From assembly GCA_965220775.1 (NCBI GenBank), contig OZ244845.1, positions 1,736,001-1,800,000 of the forward strand: a stretch of 64,000 nucleotides of DNA. The letters are read 5' to 3'. Position 1 is the first letter of the stretch. Each line of letters begins with the position of its first letter. The position numbers and the translations under genes were made by a program. This DNA comes from G963664835 sp965220775. GTDB lineage: Bacteria; Chloroflexota; UBA6077; FW602-bin22; JBCLEL01. Below are positions 51,354 to 61,342 of this stretch, in pieces. The notes beneath the pieces are model-generated. The model worked only from the letters and a program-made list of their open reading frames with translations, did not search any database and was not told the origin of the DNA.

Positions 51354-53006
51354 CTAACGTTCCAGGAAGGCCGTACTCGCCCAACCCTCGAGGCCCAGCG
51401 GAGCGACGACCCTAAGCCAGGTTACGTCGGCACCGCGTGCGGTCTCGCCGGTGTCCAGCAGCAGCACGTTGTCGGCCAAGCAACGTAGGATCTCCGCGTC
51501 CAGAGTTGGTTCGGCCCGAAGATTCAGGCAGCCGCCGGTGTTCACCACGCGCGCAAAGGGGCCCCTTACGGTCGCTACTACTTCGCTGCGCCCCTGTTGA
51601 AACTCGGCTTCGGCAAACGGGCTCGAGATTGGTTGCATATTTCCGCTATCGAGATCGAGAACCCCAGGAAGGGCGCCGGCATAAGGTTCGACCGCCTGCG
51701 TCTCGAGTTGGTCTTTGGGGAAGTCTGCGGTGACAATCAGCTGGCCGGCGGTCAGCCATCCACCCACCGCAACCATTCGGTCGCGGAAATTGATCGATTG
51801 CGTGAGCTGTCCTTCAGAGTCTACAAGTCCAATGATGGTCTGTTGTGACACTGTCCAGAGGACAGCGATCTGGTCGTTGAAGGGGCTCTGTACGAAATCC
51901 AGTAGAGTCGTGTCATTCGGAAGACCGAGAGACATGAACGCGCTGCCATCACCGCGCCGTAATAGGTTCGGGTCAGTTCTCTGTTGCCAAATTAGTTTTC
52001 GGTCCTGCAACGTGATCGGACCGCCCCCTGCCCAGGGCGGACGCACTCTCTCGCCGCCGGGATAGACTGTGAACTCCGGCGTCGACTCATCGCTACCTAG
52101 CGGTCCATAAACAATGATGCCTTCTCTTACCACCTCGACGATTTCATACGCGCCGTCTAGGTCCACTAGCTTTGACCAGCTGACTCCGCCGTCAACCGAG
52201 CGGTACGCAGCTACTTGGGCGTCGGAGGTGACCGCAGCGGTATCGGGTCCGCAGCGTCCGCGCGTGCAGATTCCGACGACCACTTCGGCGCCATCTCTAC
52301 TAATCGCGGGCGCGCCCAGGATGTATGGCTCCTCCTCGAGAGACTCGCCGTCAGCGACGACCGAACGCGGAGGCAGGTCCAAGCTGTCAATCGAAAACAA
52401 CGAGTCCACCAATATCTCTCCATCCGGGTCTTCGTGGACCCGGATCAACCCCACGGTCCCGCCTTCGCAATCGGCACAACCGACACTGACGATCACAGCC
52501 ACGGCGCCGGGAAACTCGATCTCATTGCCGAAAACAACGGGCGTCCCAATTTCCGCCGGCGCTTCCGTTGGAGTCGCAGGGACGCCTGTCGACGTGACCG
52601 AGGGAGTCGCAGGAACGCGCGTCGTCGTGACCGAGGGAGTCGCCGGGACTGGTGACGGTTCGACGGGGGTCGCTGTCCTATCGATATCGACGGCAGTCGA
52701 GGTCGGGCGCGGTGCCGGCGTGCGCGGTTCCGCAGTATCGGTAGAGATTGGTGATGCTGCCTCGGTAGGCTCAGCGGTAGGACTTGCGGTCGCGACAGTC
52801 ATGGGCGAGGGGGTCTGCACGTCAGCTACTGATTCAGGTCGAGGTAAGAGGTCGCCGGCACAGCCTGCGACAATTGCCGCGACGACGATAGCGAGGCATG
52901 TGAGAGTCTTGGCGGAAAACCTATTCCTGTCCGACGTACGGGCAATGGGCTCTTGCGCCGGGAAATCCCTCCGGCAGACGTCTGTATCGCCCAGGTACAC
53001 CACCAT
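51354..53006 (-). CDS. Membrane-anchored protein with Pro/Thr linker and SH3b domain
   Basis: A 550-residue protein. Residues ~33-50 (LTCLAIVVAAIVAGC) are a membrane or lipobox segment after an unusually long N-terminal head. Residues ~55-150 are a Pro/Thr/Ser/Ala linker in which VPATPSVT units repeat three times. A large beta-rich part (~150-480; GLIRVHEDPDGEIL, SVDGGVSWSKLVDL, LIWQQRTDPNLLRRGDG) is propeller-like. The last ~50 residues (GGCLNLRAEPTLDAEILRCL) are a bacterial SH3b domain, often wall- or peptide-binding. Function is unknown. It begins 10 bp after the aconitase stop on the same strand. Confidence 0.65.
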   Translation of the reverse strand: MVVYLGDTDVCRRDFPAQEPIARTSDRNRFSAKTLTCLAIVVAAIVAGCAGDLLPRPESVADVQTPSPMTVATASPTAEPTEAASPISTDTAEPRTPAPRPTSTAVDIDRTATPVEPSPVPATPSVTTTRVPATPSVTSTGVPATPTEAPAEIGTPVVFGNEIEFPGAVAVIVSVGCADCEGGTVGLIRVHEDPDGEILVDSLFSIDSLDLPPRSVVADGESLEEEPYILGAPAISRDGAEVVVGICTRGRCGPDTAAVTSDAQVAAYRSVDGGVSWSKLVDLDGAYEIVEVVREGIIVYGPLGSDESTPEFTVYPGGERVRPPWAGGGPITLQDRKLIWQQRTDPNLLRRGDGSAFMSLGLPNDTTLLDFVQSPFNDQIAVLWTVSQQTIIGLVDSEGQLTQSINFRDRMVAVGGWLTAGQLIVTADFPKDQLETQAVEPYAGALPGVLDLDSGNMQPISSPFAEAEFQQGRSEVVATVRGPFARVVNTGGCLNLRAEPTLDAEILRCLADNVLLLDTGETARGADVTWLRVVAPLGLEGWASTAFLER

Positions 53007-53016
53007 TACGTGGCTC

Positions 53017-54963
53017 TTAAGCCCCGGAAGGATGCGACTTCGTATAGGCTAGCTTACCCCCGGCCTGCAGATAAGCGCGTTCTCTCGGAGTCACCGTGAT
53101 TGTCGTGACAATGGTGATTCCCTTGGACTCGTTTCGCACTTCTAGGGACTCGGCATTTTCATCAAGGAGATTATGCATGTTCGGGATCGTGAGCTGATCG
53201 CCTTGTTCTATGCTGTCATAGTCAACGGGATCGGAGAACTGCAAGGGCAAGATCCCCCAGTTGATCAGATTGGCACGGTGAATTCGAGCGAAGCTCTTCG
53301 TTAATACTGCCTTGACGCCCAGGTACATAGGGACGATTGCGGCGTGCTCCCGCGAGCTGCCCTGGCCGTAGTTTGAACCTCCGACAATGAATCCGCCGCC
53401 CTCGCGACGGGCTCGATCGGGGAAGTCGGGATCTATGCGGCCGAATGCGAAATCGGATAGCTTGGGAATATTCGATCGGAATGGCAGGATATGGGCGCCG
53501 GCCGGCATTATGTGATCGGTGGAAATGTCATCCCCAACCTTGATTACGACTCCGCCTCGGACGTCGCCGGAGGTTGGTGGAATGACCGACACGGGCTGGA
53601 TATTGCTCCCTCGTATCACCGTAAGTTCCGCTGCTTGTTGTTCAGATGCCGGGGGAACAAGGCCAGGGTTCTCTTGGGAGAATCGAGATGGGAGGTCTTG
53701 GCTGGGTGGTTCGATATCCAGCTTTCGCGGATCGGCGATCACTCCGGCAATTGCGCTTGCCGCCGCCACTTCGGAGCTAGAGAGGTAGACTTCGTCTTCG
53801 GCCAGGCCGGAACGCCCCTTGAAGTTGCGGTTTATCGCCCGCAGCGATTTGGTGCCGGCCGCCGGCACGTGCCCCGTTCCGATGCAGAAACCACAGGTAG
53901 ATTCGGCAACGTTCACACCAGCGTCGATCAGGTCGGTGAGCAAACCTTCCCGGGTCAACTCGACAAGGTCCTTACGGCTGCTGGGGTGAATAACGAAATC
54001 GATTGATGGATGCACTTGGCGGCCCTTCATGATACGAGCCGCCGATTTCAAGTCCATGTATGCGCCGTTGGTGCAGCTACCGATAGCAACTTGGTGTATC
54101 TCGGTGCCTTCGACTTGCGATATCGGCACGCCCTTGTCCGGGTTGCTTGGTACTGCCACAAGGGGTTCGACTTTGGAGAGGTCAAGTTGGATCGAATCGT
54201 CGTAGTCAGCATCGGAATCGGGGAGCGCTTCGCGCCAATCCTGTCCGCGGCCGACAAGCTCGAAGAACTCGCGTGTTACGTCGTCGGATGGGAATATGGA
54301 CGTAGTAAGGCCTAACTCAGCGCCCATGTTAGTTATCGTACAACGCTGCTGAGCGTTAAGCGTGCGCGTGCCCGGTCCGGTGTATTCGAAGATATTGCCC
54401 AGGCCGCCGCGCACAGTTATCGTGCGGAGCAGTTCCATGATGACATCCTTGGCCGTACACCAGGGCCCCAATTGGCCACTCAGCTGAACGTTCACGACCT
54501 TGGGCATCGTGAAGAAGTAAGGACCTCCTCCCATGGCCACCGCAATGTCGAGGCCGCCGGCGCCAATCGCGATCATTCCGATACCGCCGCAGTGAGGCGT
54601 ATGGCTGTCGGCGCCCAGCGCGACCTCTCCGGGTACCGCGAAGTGTTCCTGATGAATCTGGTGCCCGATGCCCGTCGATGGCTTGCCCCACCAGATTCCA
54701 TATTTCTTGGCCGAACTGGCTAAGTAAATGTGGTCCTCGGTGTTGCGCTGATCCACTTGGATAACATTGTGATCGCCATAGGCCACGGCGACCCTGGTTC
54801 TGATTCGCGGCAGACCCATGGCTTCGAAGTTCAGCATGACCATTGTGCCTGTGATGTCCTGGATAAGCGCCTGATCGACGCGGATGCCGATCTCTTCGCC
54901 TGTCTTCAATTCGCCATCGGTCAAGTGGGATTCTAGGATCTTGTGTGTCAGACTCTTTCCCAT
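53017..54963 (-). CDS. acnA: Aconitate hydratase
   Basis: A 648-residue protein of the monomeric aconitase / homoaconitase type: catalytic GSCTNGAYMDL and STCGFCIGTGHVP with three Cys for the [4Fe-4S] cluster, HADSHTPHCGG-like ADSHTPHCGGIGM, and the swivel domain with KVGDDISTDHIMPAG and YGQGSSREHAAIVPMYLG near the C-terminus. It interconverts citrate and isocitrate. It lies 10 bp before the SH3b-containing gene. Start ATG 54963 gives MGKSLTHKILESHLTDGEL. A separate small subunit is not needed, since both large and swivel domains are present. Confidence 0.94.
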   Translation of the reverse strand: MGKSLTHKILESHLTDGELKTGEEIGIRVDQALIQDITGTMVMLNFEAMGLPRIRTRVAVAYGDHNVIQVDQRNTEDHIYLASSAKKYGIWWGKPSTGIGHQIHQEHFAVPGEVALGADSHTPHCGGIGMIAIGAGGLDIAVAMGGGPYFFTMPKVVNVQLSGQLGPWCTAKDVIMELLRTITVRGGLGNIFEYTGPGTRTLNAQQRCTITNMGAELGLTTSIFPSDDVTREFFELVGRGQDWREALPDSDADYDDSIQLDLSKVEPLVAVPSNPDKGVPISQVEGTEIHQVAIGSCTNGAYMDLKSAARIMKGRQVHPSIDFVIHPSSRKDLVELTREGLLTDLIDAGVNVAESTCGFCIGTGHVPAAGTKSLRAINRNFKGRSGLAEDEVYLSSSEVAAASAIAGVIADPRKLDIEPPSQDLPSRFSQENPGLVPPASEQQAAELTVIRGSNIQPVSVIPPTSGDVRGGVVIKVGDDISTDHIMPAGAHILPFRSNIPKLSDFAFGRIDPDFPDRARREGGGFIVGGSNYGQGSSREHAAIVPMYLGVKAVLTKSFARIHRANLINWGILPLQFSDPVDYDSIEQGDQLTIPNMHNLLDENAESLEVRNESKGITIVTTITVTPRERAYLQAGGKLAYTKSHPSGA

Positions 54964-55657
54964 ATTCTCAAATCACCTCAGCGCGTCTATGTACGTATTT
55001 CCAGACTCTGTCTATAGGATATCAGGTTAGCGCATTTTCCTTTTGCCGATTGACCGTATCGACGCCAACGTGTGTGCCTTTTGGGTGCAAACTTGCCGGG
55101 TCTTTCCAAGGTTGATCGATTCTGCGGGGGGATGATGCACCCAACTCCGTATCAAAGCCTACGCTGGTTGCCGCCGGCATACGAAGGTATGAGAATGGGG
55201 GCGCAAGTTTGCGGAAGTGTTCGAGTGTGATTGGCGTCTCCCATGCCTCCCCTGGATTCCGGCCTTGACCCTCACCCCAGCCCTCTCCCAAGGGGAGAGG
55301 GAGAAGGTCGTTTTCGCCTCGCCTGGATTCCGGCCCCGCATCGGGGTACGGGGCAGGCCTTCGATCGGCGGAATGACGAATTCGGTGGCGGGAACCATTC
55401 ATCCGGGATCGGAGTCCGGGACATGCTTTCGTACGAAGACTGGCGGCGGTCTTGCCTCCCCCCGCCCCTCTGGATTCCGGCCTTCGCCGGAATGACGAAT
55501 GGGGGGCCGGAATGACGAGGTGGGGAGCCGGAATGACGAGACCCGCGGGCGTGACGGGAACCGTCTATCCTCGTACCAACGACCCTGTCCGGTTTGCGGA
55601 CATTGGACAGGTCCTGGCAGGCTCGTCAGACGAGTGGACGAGTTGTCCGCCGTAGGG
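54964..55657. repeat. Intergenic block of dispersed GC-rich palindromes
   Basis: About 690 bp without a gene. It holds short modules shared with other gaps: a variant of the module with GCCGGCATACGAAGGTATGA, CCTGGATTCCGGCC, an AGCCCTCTCCC/GGGAGAGGG inverted repeat, CCCGGATCGG-type and GGATTCCGGCCTTCGCCGGA hairpins. It has no recognisable IS66-like end and looks like a cluster of decayed repeat fragments. Confidence 0.6.
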
Positions 55658-56728
55658 TCAGCTTGATCTCAACGGTACGTCGTACCGCCGGCTGACCCTT
55701 GTCAGTGACTCCACGACTGGCGGGGACAACGCTATGCCGGCGCGTTTGCGTTCGGCTCTGGTCGCCAGTTTGCGCTCGCCGGGCAACGTTACGCGTTCCA
55801 CACCGGCGACCGTTGGAGTCGACCTTAGCGCGTCTACCATGGCATCCATCATTCTTCGGAAGTCGACCAACGGCCGGAAAGCCTCGATGTCGATTGCGAG
55901 CATGAAATGGCCGGTGGTCCAACTGCTTGGATCGAGAATAGAGCCGTATCCGGCACCGGAGAGAACGCCGGAAAGAACGTCCACCATAATCGCGAGGCCG
56001 GTCCCCTTGTAGCTGCCCAACTCCGGCCTACTGCCGAGCGGCAAAAGCGCGCCGCCGCGCTCTATATCGATGGGATCGTTGGTTGGTCTTCCGTCCTTGT
56101 CGACCAACCAACCGTCCGGCAACGAAGCGCCGTCTTGGCGCGCTAGATCGATTCGCCCGTAGGATACGACGCTGCTGGCGATGTCCAGAATGAATGCGGG
56201 CCGGTCGCCTGAAGGCGCCGCGATGCTGATCGGGTTAGTACCAAGCGATGCGCTGGCTCCCCCGGTTGGTACCATCTGCGGGTAGGCGTTGGTCATGGCA
56301 ATTCCGATCATCCCGTGGTCCAGCGCCATCATGGCGTAGTGGCATGCGATACCGAGATGATGGGTGTTCGTCACCGCCACGGCTCCGACGCCGGCCGCGG
56401 CGGCCTTTCTTATTGCGAGATGCATCGCCTTGGTGGCAACTACTACACCGAGACCGTTGTCACCGTCGAGTAGGACCGTCGCAGCGGACTCCTTTATGAC
56501 CCGAGCTTTTGGAGTGGGATTGATCAGCCCCTTCTCGAGGCCGGGCAGAAATCCGGGATGGGCCTCCAACCTTCGGACGCCGTGCGAGTCGACGCCGAGG
56601 AGATCGGCGTGAACCAGAGCCTCAGCCGCGAAGCCGGCATCCTCGTCTGGGACTCTCAGTTTGCCCAATACCTGCCGGACGAACGATTCGAGTTGGTGGG
56701 CCGAATATTTTCTGGGCTCTTGGGTCAT
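55658..56728 (-). CDS. Ldh2/MalDH-family NAD(P)-dependent dehydrogenase
   Basis: A 356-residue protein with the malate/L-lactate/sulfolactate dehydrogenase fold: KYSAHQLESFVRQVLGKL, GVDSHGVRRLEAHP (substrate loop), AVTNTHHLGIACHYA, PTGGASASLGTNPI and GSYKGTGLAIMVDVL (nucleotide loops). It oxidises a 2-hydroxyacid or ureidoglycolate-like compound with NAD. ATG 56728 is preferred; GTG 56737 is in frame. It is 37 bp after the M20 peptidase gene on the same strand, so both likely belong to one catabolic operon. Confidence 0.87.
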   Translation of the reverse strand: MTQEPRKYSAHQLESFVRQVLGKLRVPDEDAGFAAEALVHADLLGVDSHGVRRLEAHPGFLPGLEKGLINPTPKARVIKESAATVLLDGDNGLGVVVATKAMHLAIRKAAAAGVGAVAVTNTHHLGIACHYAMMALDHGMIGIAMTNAYPQMVPTGGASASLGTNPISIAAPSGDRPAFILDIASSVVSYGRIDLARQDGASLPDGWLVDKDGRPTNDPIDIERGGALLPLGSRPELGSYKGTGLAIMVDVLSGVLSGAGYGSILDPSSWTTGHFMLAIDIEAFRPLVDFRRMMDAMVDALRSTPTVAGVERVTLPGERKLATRAERKRAGIALSPPVVESLTRVSRRYDVPLRSS

Positions 56729-56765
56729 ACTCTGCACCTACGGCACTACGAACAGCGAGCTCACT

Positions 56766-57941
56766 CTATCCTGGATAGGCGAGAGCGATTTGGCGATAGA
56801 GTTCGACCGCATTTTCGACTTGGGCTATTTCGACGAACTCATTGTCAGTGTGTGCTTGGGCGATGTCCCCTGGTCCAAGTACGATGACCGGTACGCCGGC
56901 GTGGGCCAGCCAGCCGGCGTCAGTTGCGTACGGTACGCCGGTGGCGTCCCAGTGCCCAAACATCTCGCCGGCGATTTTGGTTGTCACCCGCACGATTTCA
57001 GAATCAATCTGGGTATCGATTCCCGGTAGCTCTTCGAACGGGTCCTCGATCTCTACTTTCAACTCCGGATTAATTCCTTGTATGTCTTGCACGATTCGGT
57101 GCAACTCCGGCGTAATTTGGGCGTAGTCCTCATTCGGCAGCACTCGCCGGTCGATCTCGATGACACAGCTACCGGGGACTATGTTAACGGCGGTCCCACC
57201 GTGGATGGTGTTGATGGTGAGAGTTGGTTTGTCGAGCAGCGGATGGGATCGGCCGCTCAAGATTGGTTCATATGCCGCTAGTATCCGCTGGACGCAAGAA
57301 ATCATCTGGTAAATCGCGTTGTCGCCCAGCTCTGGTCGAGACGAGTGGGCGGTCCTTCCAATCGTGTGTAACCGCCAGCGGGTCATGCCCTTGTGGGCGC
57401 TGACGACGTGCAACTCTGTAGGCTCGCCGACAACAGCGGCGTCGACTCGCGGCCCCTGGGTGGCAAACGTCTCGATGCCTCGCATTTTGTGCTCTTCGTC
57501 AACTATACCCAACATTATGATGTTTACGTTCAGTTCGTTTCGTTCTTCGACCAGCGCTTCGAACATAGCCAGCATTGCGGCGAGTGAGCCCTTGGTATCG
57601 CAGGAGCCGCGTCCATAGAGCCTTCCGTCTTCCTGCCTAGGCTGGAGCAATTGGGCGCCGACCGGCTCCAGAGTTACGGTGTCCATGTGGGCCTCGAATA
57701 GCAAAGTCCGGAGAGCGCGCGGAGTTTCCAGTGCGGCCCAAGTGTTCGCCCTGCCGGGCAAGACTTCCTGGAAATGTGGAGTCAAACCGAGCCCCCGGAA
57801 GAAATCGCCCAAGTATTCGCTCATCTTCACTTCAGCCTGTTCACCACCTGGGAAATAGGGGTTCACACTTTCTATAGCTACTAGCTCACGCAGAATGTCA
57901 ATAGCTCTTCCGGACCGTCGCTCGCTGCTACCGCTGTTCAC
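56766..57941 (-). CDS. M20-family metallopeptidase (ArgE/DapE-like amidohydrolase)
   Basis: A 391-residue protein with two-metal active-site motifs: His/Asp in LLFEAHMDTVTLEP, Asp and Gly in YGRGSCDTKGSLAAMLA, Glu pair in GIVDEEHKMRG, Glu in VVGEPTELHVV, and the C-terminal His in AQAHTDNEFV. The middle is the dimerisation lid (TRWRLHTIGRTAHSSRP). Acts on an N-acyl or carbamoyl amino acid. It is the first gene of a minus-strand pair. Its promoter faces that of the divergent amidohydrolase gene. Confidence 0.87.
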   Translation of the reverse strand: MNSGSSERRSGRAIDILRELVAIESVNPYFPGGEQAEVKMSEYLGDFFRGLGLTPHFQEVLPGRANTWAALETPRALRTLLFEAHMDTVTLEPVGAQLLQPRQEDGRLYGRGSCDTKGSLAAMLAMFEALVEERNELNVNIIMLGIVDEEHKMRGIETFATQGPRVDAAVVGEPTELHVVSAHKGMTRWRLHTIGRTAHSSRPELGDNAIYQMISCVQRILAAYEPILSGRSHPLLDKPTLTINTIHGGTAVNIVPGSCVIEIDRRVLPNEDYAQITPELHRIVQDIQGINPELKVEIEDPFEELPGIDTQIDSEIVRVTTKIAGEMFGHWDATGVPYATDAGWLAHAGVPVIVLGPGDIAQAHTDNEFVEIAQVENAVELYRQIALAYPG

Positions 57942-58044
57942 GTCTGATAGCTCCTCTTGTAATTCGCCGGTATAGGATATGATACGATCCAGGAATTGTC
58001 TCGCTGGGACGATCCAAAGATTCTGTATCGGGTGGAACTATAAG

Positions 58045-59172
58045 ATGGCAGTTGTTGAGAGCCGGCTTCGTCTAGAGGACACATTCATCGCAGACGTTGA
58101 CGTTCATCTGCATGAGACGCCCGGCGCTTTGATGGAGTACTGCGATATGCCCTGGCGTAAGTCGCTGGAGTCCATCAAAGATGTCCCAGAGCGCTACCTG
58201 GACATACCAGGATTCTCGCCCGGCGGTCCGGGCAGCGGCGGGTATACACCCAGCTTTCCAGGCGGGATAAACCGCCGGATGGTCTACACTCCAGAGCAGA
58301 TGCGCGAAGAGCTGGATGATCTCTCAATCGACGTAGGTATTCTCATTCCCGATCATTTCCTCAAGTTCGCATTGATAGCGCAGGCCGAGTACGCCGAGGC
58401 GTTGGCCCGCGCTTACAATCGCTGGTTGATCGACAAGTGGCTCACCCGCAGCGAGGGGCTCTACGGCGCTCTTCTCGCCGCTCCCCAAGATCCGGCGAGC
58501 GCGGCACGGGAGATTCTTGAATTGGGCAAAGAGGAGAAGATCGTGGGCGTATACCTGCCGACTTGCGGCGTTTATCCGCTCTACGGCAACCGCAAGTACG
58601 ATCCGATCTTCGAAGCGTCCGAGGAAATGGATCTGCCCTTGATTCTTCACGCCGTTGGCGGTACGCACAACGCGTTCCCCTACCAGTTGGAGCAGTTCGA
58701 CACCGAATTTGCCAGACATGCCCTGGCGCATCCCTTCTCGATAATGGCGAACCTGACACACATGATCTCGACCGGGGTGCCGGTCCGTTTTCCAAACCTG
58801 CGGGTATGCTTTCAGGAGGTCGGCATCTCGTGGGTGCCGTTCATGATGATGCGACTAGACAAGGAGTACAGCGAACGCCGGCGGGAGGTGCCTTACCTTA
58901 GCGACCGTCCAAGCGAGTACATCAAGAGGCAGTTCGCATTCTCGACGCAACCGATCGAGGAGCCGGCCGACATGTCGGATGTGGTGACGCTAATCAACCT
59001 GTTTGACGGTGAGGACAGTGTGATGTTCGCCTCGGACTGGCCCCACCACGACTTCGATCATCCTAGGACGGTGTTCAATATCCCAGTGCCGGCCCACGTG
59101 AAGTCCAAGATCATGGGCGAGAACGCTGTCCGGTTCTTCAAGCTGCCGGTGCCGGTCCAGGCCCGTCTCTGA
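58045..59172 (+). CDS. COG2159-type amidohydrolase (decarboxylase-like)
   Basis: A 375-residue TIM-barrel protein. The first metal-binding motif is DVDVHLHE (His-x-His near residue 20), later LPLILHAVGGTHNAF (His) and the Asp in VMFASDWPHHDFDH. Members either hydrolyse or non-oxidatively decarboxylate aromatic or cyclic acids. The absence of a carboxylated Lys and the SDWPHHD motif place it in the COG2159 group. ATG 58045 is chosen; the longer frame from 57979 lacks a ribosome site. It is divergent from the M20/Ldh2 pair and could act in the same pathway. Confidence 0.83.
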   Translation: MAVVESRLRLEDTFIADVDVHLHETPGALMEYCDMPWRKSLESIKDVPERYLDIPGFSPGGPGSGGYTPSFPGGINRRMVYTPEQMREELDDLSIDVGILIPDHFLKFALIAQAEYAEALARAYNRWLIDKWLTRSEGLYGALLAAPQDPASAAREILELGKEEKIVGVYLPTCGVYPLYGNRKYDPIFEASEEMDLPLILHAVGGTHNAFPYQLEQFDTEFARHALAHPFSIMANLTHMISTGVPVRFPNLRVCFQEVGISWVPFMMMRLDKEYSERRREVPYLSDRPSEYIKRQFAFSTQPIEEPADMSDVVTLINLFDGEDSVMFASDWPHHDFDHPRTVFNIPVPAHVKSKIMGENAVRFFKLPVPVQARL

Positions 59173-59232
59173 AGAGGCTGCTGAAGCAATCCCGCGCGGC
59201 ACATTGCCGGGGCCGGCGATCCGTCAAGCGTT

Positions 59233-60141
59233 CTAGTCGTCTCCCTCGAATATCCAGCCAGGCGCTTCGTATGACGGGTTGGGGTAGCTGTAGAACCCCT
59301 TTCCAGAGGGCATTCCGAGCTCGCCACGCTCTACCTTGTCGGTGAGGACAGCCCGCGGGCGGTCGCTCTCGTCTCCCGATTCCCCGAACCATTGCTTCTC
59401 GATGGCCAGTTGGATGTGAAGGCCGGCCCGGTCCATCATCTGAAACACACCCTTCTCCGCCCTCAGGCCGATCATGAATGCGCGGTCGATGTCATCGACC
59501 GAAGCTAAACCCTCGTCCGCCAAGAACATAGCTTCCTTCTTGATCGCGCGCCATAGGCGGTTGAATACGAATCCCTGAACCTCGCCGTGGATGCGTACCG
59601 AGGCCAATCCGAGGCTCTTGCCCAACCGGCGGGCAAGCTCCAGATGCTCCTCGCGGGTCTGACCGCAGGTCATCGTCTCGACGTACGGGCGCAACCAGGG
59701 GTGGTTCAAGAAGTGCATGTTTAGCACACGTTCGGGGTTCTCGAGTCCGCCGGCCAATCGGGAGCTTTGGATCGACGAACTGTTCGTGGCAATGGGTATG
59801 GCCGGCGGGCAGATCCGGTCCAAATCGGAGAAGACCTGCCTTTTGATCTCAACATCCTCGGTTACCGTTTCTAGCACGAACTGAGCGCTGGCGACGGCTT
59901 CGGCGGCAGTTGGATGATAGCTTATGCGATCCAATACGGCTGAAGCCGGCTCGTCCATTTCGCCGGCGGCGGCCCACTCGTCCAGCTTTGCCGCTTGGTG
60001 CTGTCTCGCGCTCTCCATCGCCTCGCTCCTGATGTCGTGGAGCCGGACGATGTAGCCCGATTTGGCGCAGACAAGCCCAATCTGCCACCCCATAAGACCC
60101 GATCCAATTAACGTGATTGTGGAGATTTCAGGAATTCTCAA
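59233..60141 (-). CDS. 3-hydroxyacyl-CoA dehydrogenase family protein
   Basis: A 302-residue protein: NAD-binding ITLIGSGLMGWQIGLVCAK at the N-terminus, ETVTEDVEIKRQVFSDL, ATNSSSIQSSRLAGG and the catalytic His in LNMHFLNHPWLRPYVE; the all-helical domain follows (GFVFNRLWRAIKKEAMFL, DDIDRAFMIGL). It oxidises a 3-hydroxyacyl-CoA or related short hydroxyacid. The start is TTG 60141 with a weak upstream site. Its neighbour on the same strand is a Zn-dependent dehydrogenase 61 bp upstream, suggesting one transcript. The surrounding genes suggest a short degradative pathway. Confidence 0.87.
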   Translation of the reverse strand: MRIPEISTITLIGSGLMGWQIGLVCAKSGYIVRLHDIRSEAMESARQHQAAKLDEWAAAGEMDEPASAVLDRISYHPTAAEAVASAQFVLETVTEDVEIKRQVFSDLDRICPPAIPIATNSSSIQSSRLAGGLENPERVLNMHFLNHPWLRPYVETMTCGQTREEHLELARRLGKSLGLASVRIHGEVQGFVFNRLWRAIKKEAMFLADEGLASVDDIDRAFMIGLRAEKGVFQMMDRAGLHIQLAIEKQWFGESGDESDRPRAVLTDKVERGELGMPSGKGFYSYPNPSYEAPGWIFEGDD

Positions 60142-60202
60142 TGGTCTCTCCTTGAAGGGCGCCGCACGACGCCCGGCATTTGCGGGTGAACGATGCCCTT
60201 TC

Positions 60203-61342
60203 TCAGGCCCAAGGAGTCAGCGCGGCGCGGATGACTTTCGTGGAGTCGCCGGAGGCGCGCGCCCAGTCGGCTGCCTCAAATGCCTCGTTGACTCTGGCCA
60301 ATGGGTACTTGTGAGAAAGCATCTCATCGAACGGAAGTCGATCCTTGTTTCTAGACAGGAACCCTAACGCCTGCGGCAGGATCCGTGGATGGTAATGGCT
60401 CATCGCTACGATGCGACGATTGCCAAATACGAGCTTCTGCGGTTCTATCCCTATCGTGGTGGGCCAGATGCTGCCGACTTCGACGTAGACGCCACCCTGT
60501 CGCAGCATATCCAGTCCTTCGGGAATCACAGCCGGCACGCCGGCGAGGTCGACGACGATGTTGGCGCCGACGCCGTCCGCGAGCTCTATTACCTTGGCGA
60601 TACGGTCCTCGGGCTTGCTGATCTCCGATGCGTCGATAACGACGTCTGCGCCAAACCTCTTTGCCATCTCTAATCGAGCGCTCAAACGGTCGATAGAGAT
60701 TATCAGTCCGGCGCCCATCTCGCGGGCGACGGCCGCGCCATACAGGCCAAGGCCGCCGGCGCCTTGCAGCACGACGGTGTCTCCCAGGCGAAGGCCGGCC
60801 TCTTGGAACGATTGAATGACCTGGCAAAGGGCGCAGTTGGCCGGCGCCAAGAGCTCGTCGCTCAAGTCGTCGGGGGCCTTGAAGACGTAGTGACCGGGTC
60901 GCAGGTAATAGTATTGAGCGAACGTGCCGGTGAAGTACGGTGGTTGGGCAACCGTTCTTGGACTGAATCGACTGCTCCGGGTAGGGCAGGCGTTGGGCCT
61001 GTCGTCCAAGCAGGCATAGCAGCGGGTGCAAGGGAAAAAATACGCGAACACGACCCGATCGCCTTCCTGGATCGGCCGGCCGAGCGAGTCCGTATTTATG
61101 TTGCGGCCCAGTCGCGCGATCTGTCCGGTCCCCTCGTGGCCATAAACGTATCCTGGCGGCGCGGTCTCGAACGGAGCCGACATCTCACCACGCCAGACGT
61201 GCAGGTCTGATCCGCAAATGTTGGCGATGGTCATGCGCACCAGGATGGCATCCGGCTCTACTTCGGGGAGCGGAAAGTCAGCAATTTCTATCGGGACATT
61301 CGGCTCTACAGAAAAGACGCAGGCGAGCCCTGTATCCGTCAT
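60203..61342 (-). CDS. Zinc-binding MDR-family alcohol dehydrogenase
   Basis: A 379-residue medium-chain dehydrogenase. Catalytic Zn ligands are Cys in NICGSDLHVWRGE and His-Glu in YGHEGTGQIAR; four structural-Zn Cys are in PCTRCYACLDDRPNAC; the NAD(P) fold has LQGAGGLGLYGAAVAREMG. Acts on an alcohol, polyol or sugar. ATG 61342 follows GGAGGA at about eight bases. The stop is 61 bp before the 3-hydroxyacyl-CoA dehydrogenase start. The 268-bp stretch to the transporter gene at 61612 shows nothing else. Confidence 0.88.
   Translation of the reverse strand: MTDTGLACVFSVEPNVPIEIADFPLPEVEPDAILVRMTIANICGSDLHVWRGEMSAPFETAPPGYVYGHEGTGQIARLGRNINTDSLGRPIQEGDRVVFAYFFPCTRCYACLDDRPNACPTRSSRFSPRTVAQPPYFTGTFAQYYYLRPGHYVFKAPDDLSDELLAPANCALCQVIQSFQEAGLRLGDTVVLQGAGGLGLYGAAVAREMGAGLIISIDRLSARLEMAKRFGADVVIDASEISKPEDRIAKVIELADGVGANIVVDLAGVPAVIPEGLDMLRQGGVYVEVGSIWPTTIGIEPQKLVFGNRRIVAMSHYHPRILPQALGFLSRNKDRLPFDEMLSHKYPLARVNEAFEAADWARASGDSTKVIRAALTPWA

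Noticed and set aside
54964..55657. Insertion element like those at 7821 and 47302
   Set aside because: Only fragments of shared modules are seen; no GTAACTGTTCAG-type ends or target duplication could be found.
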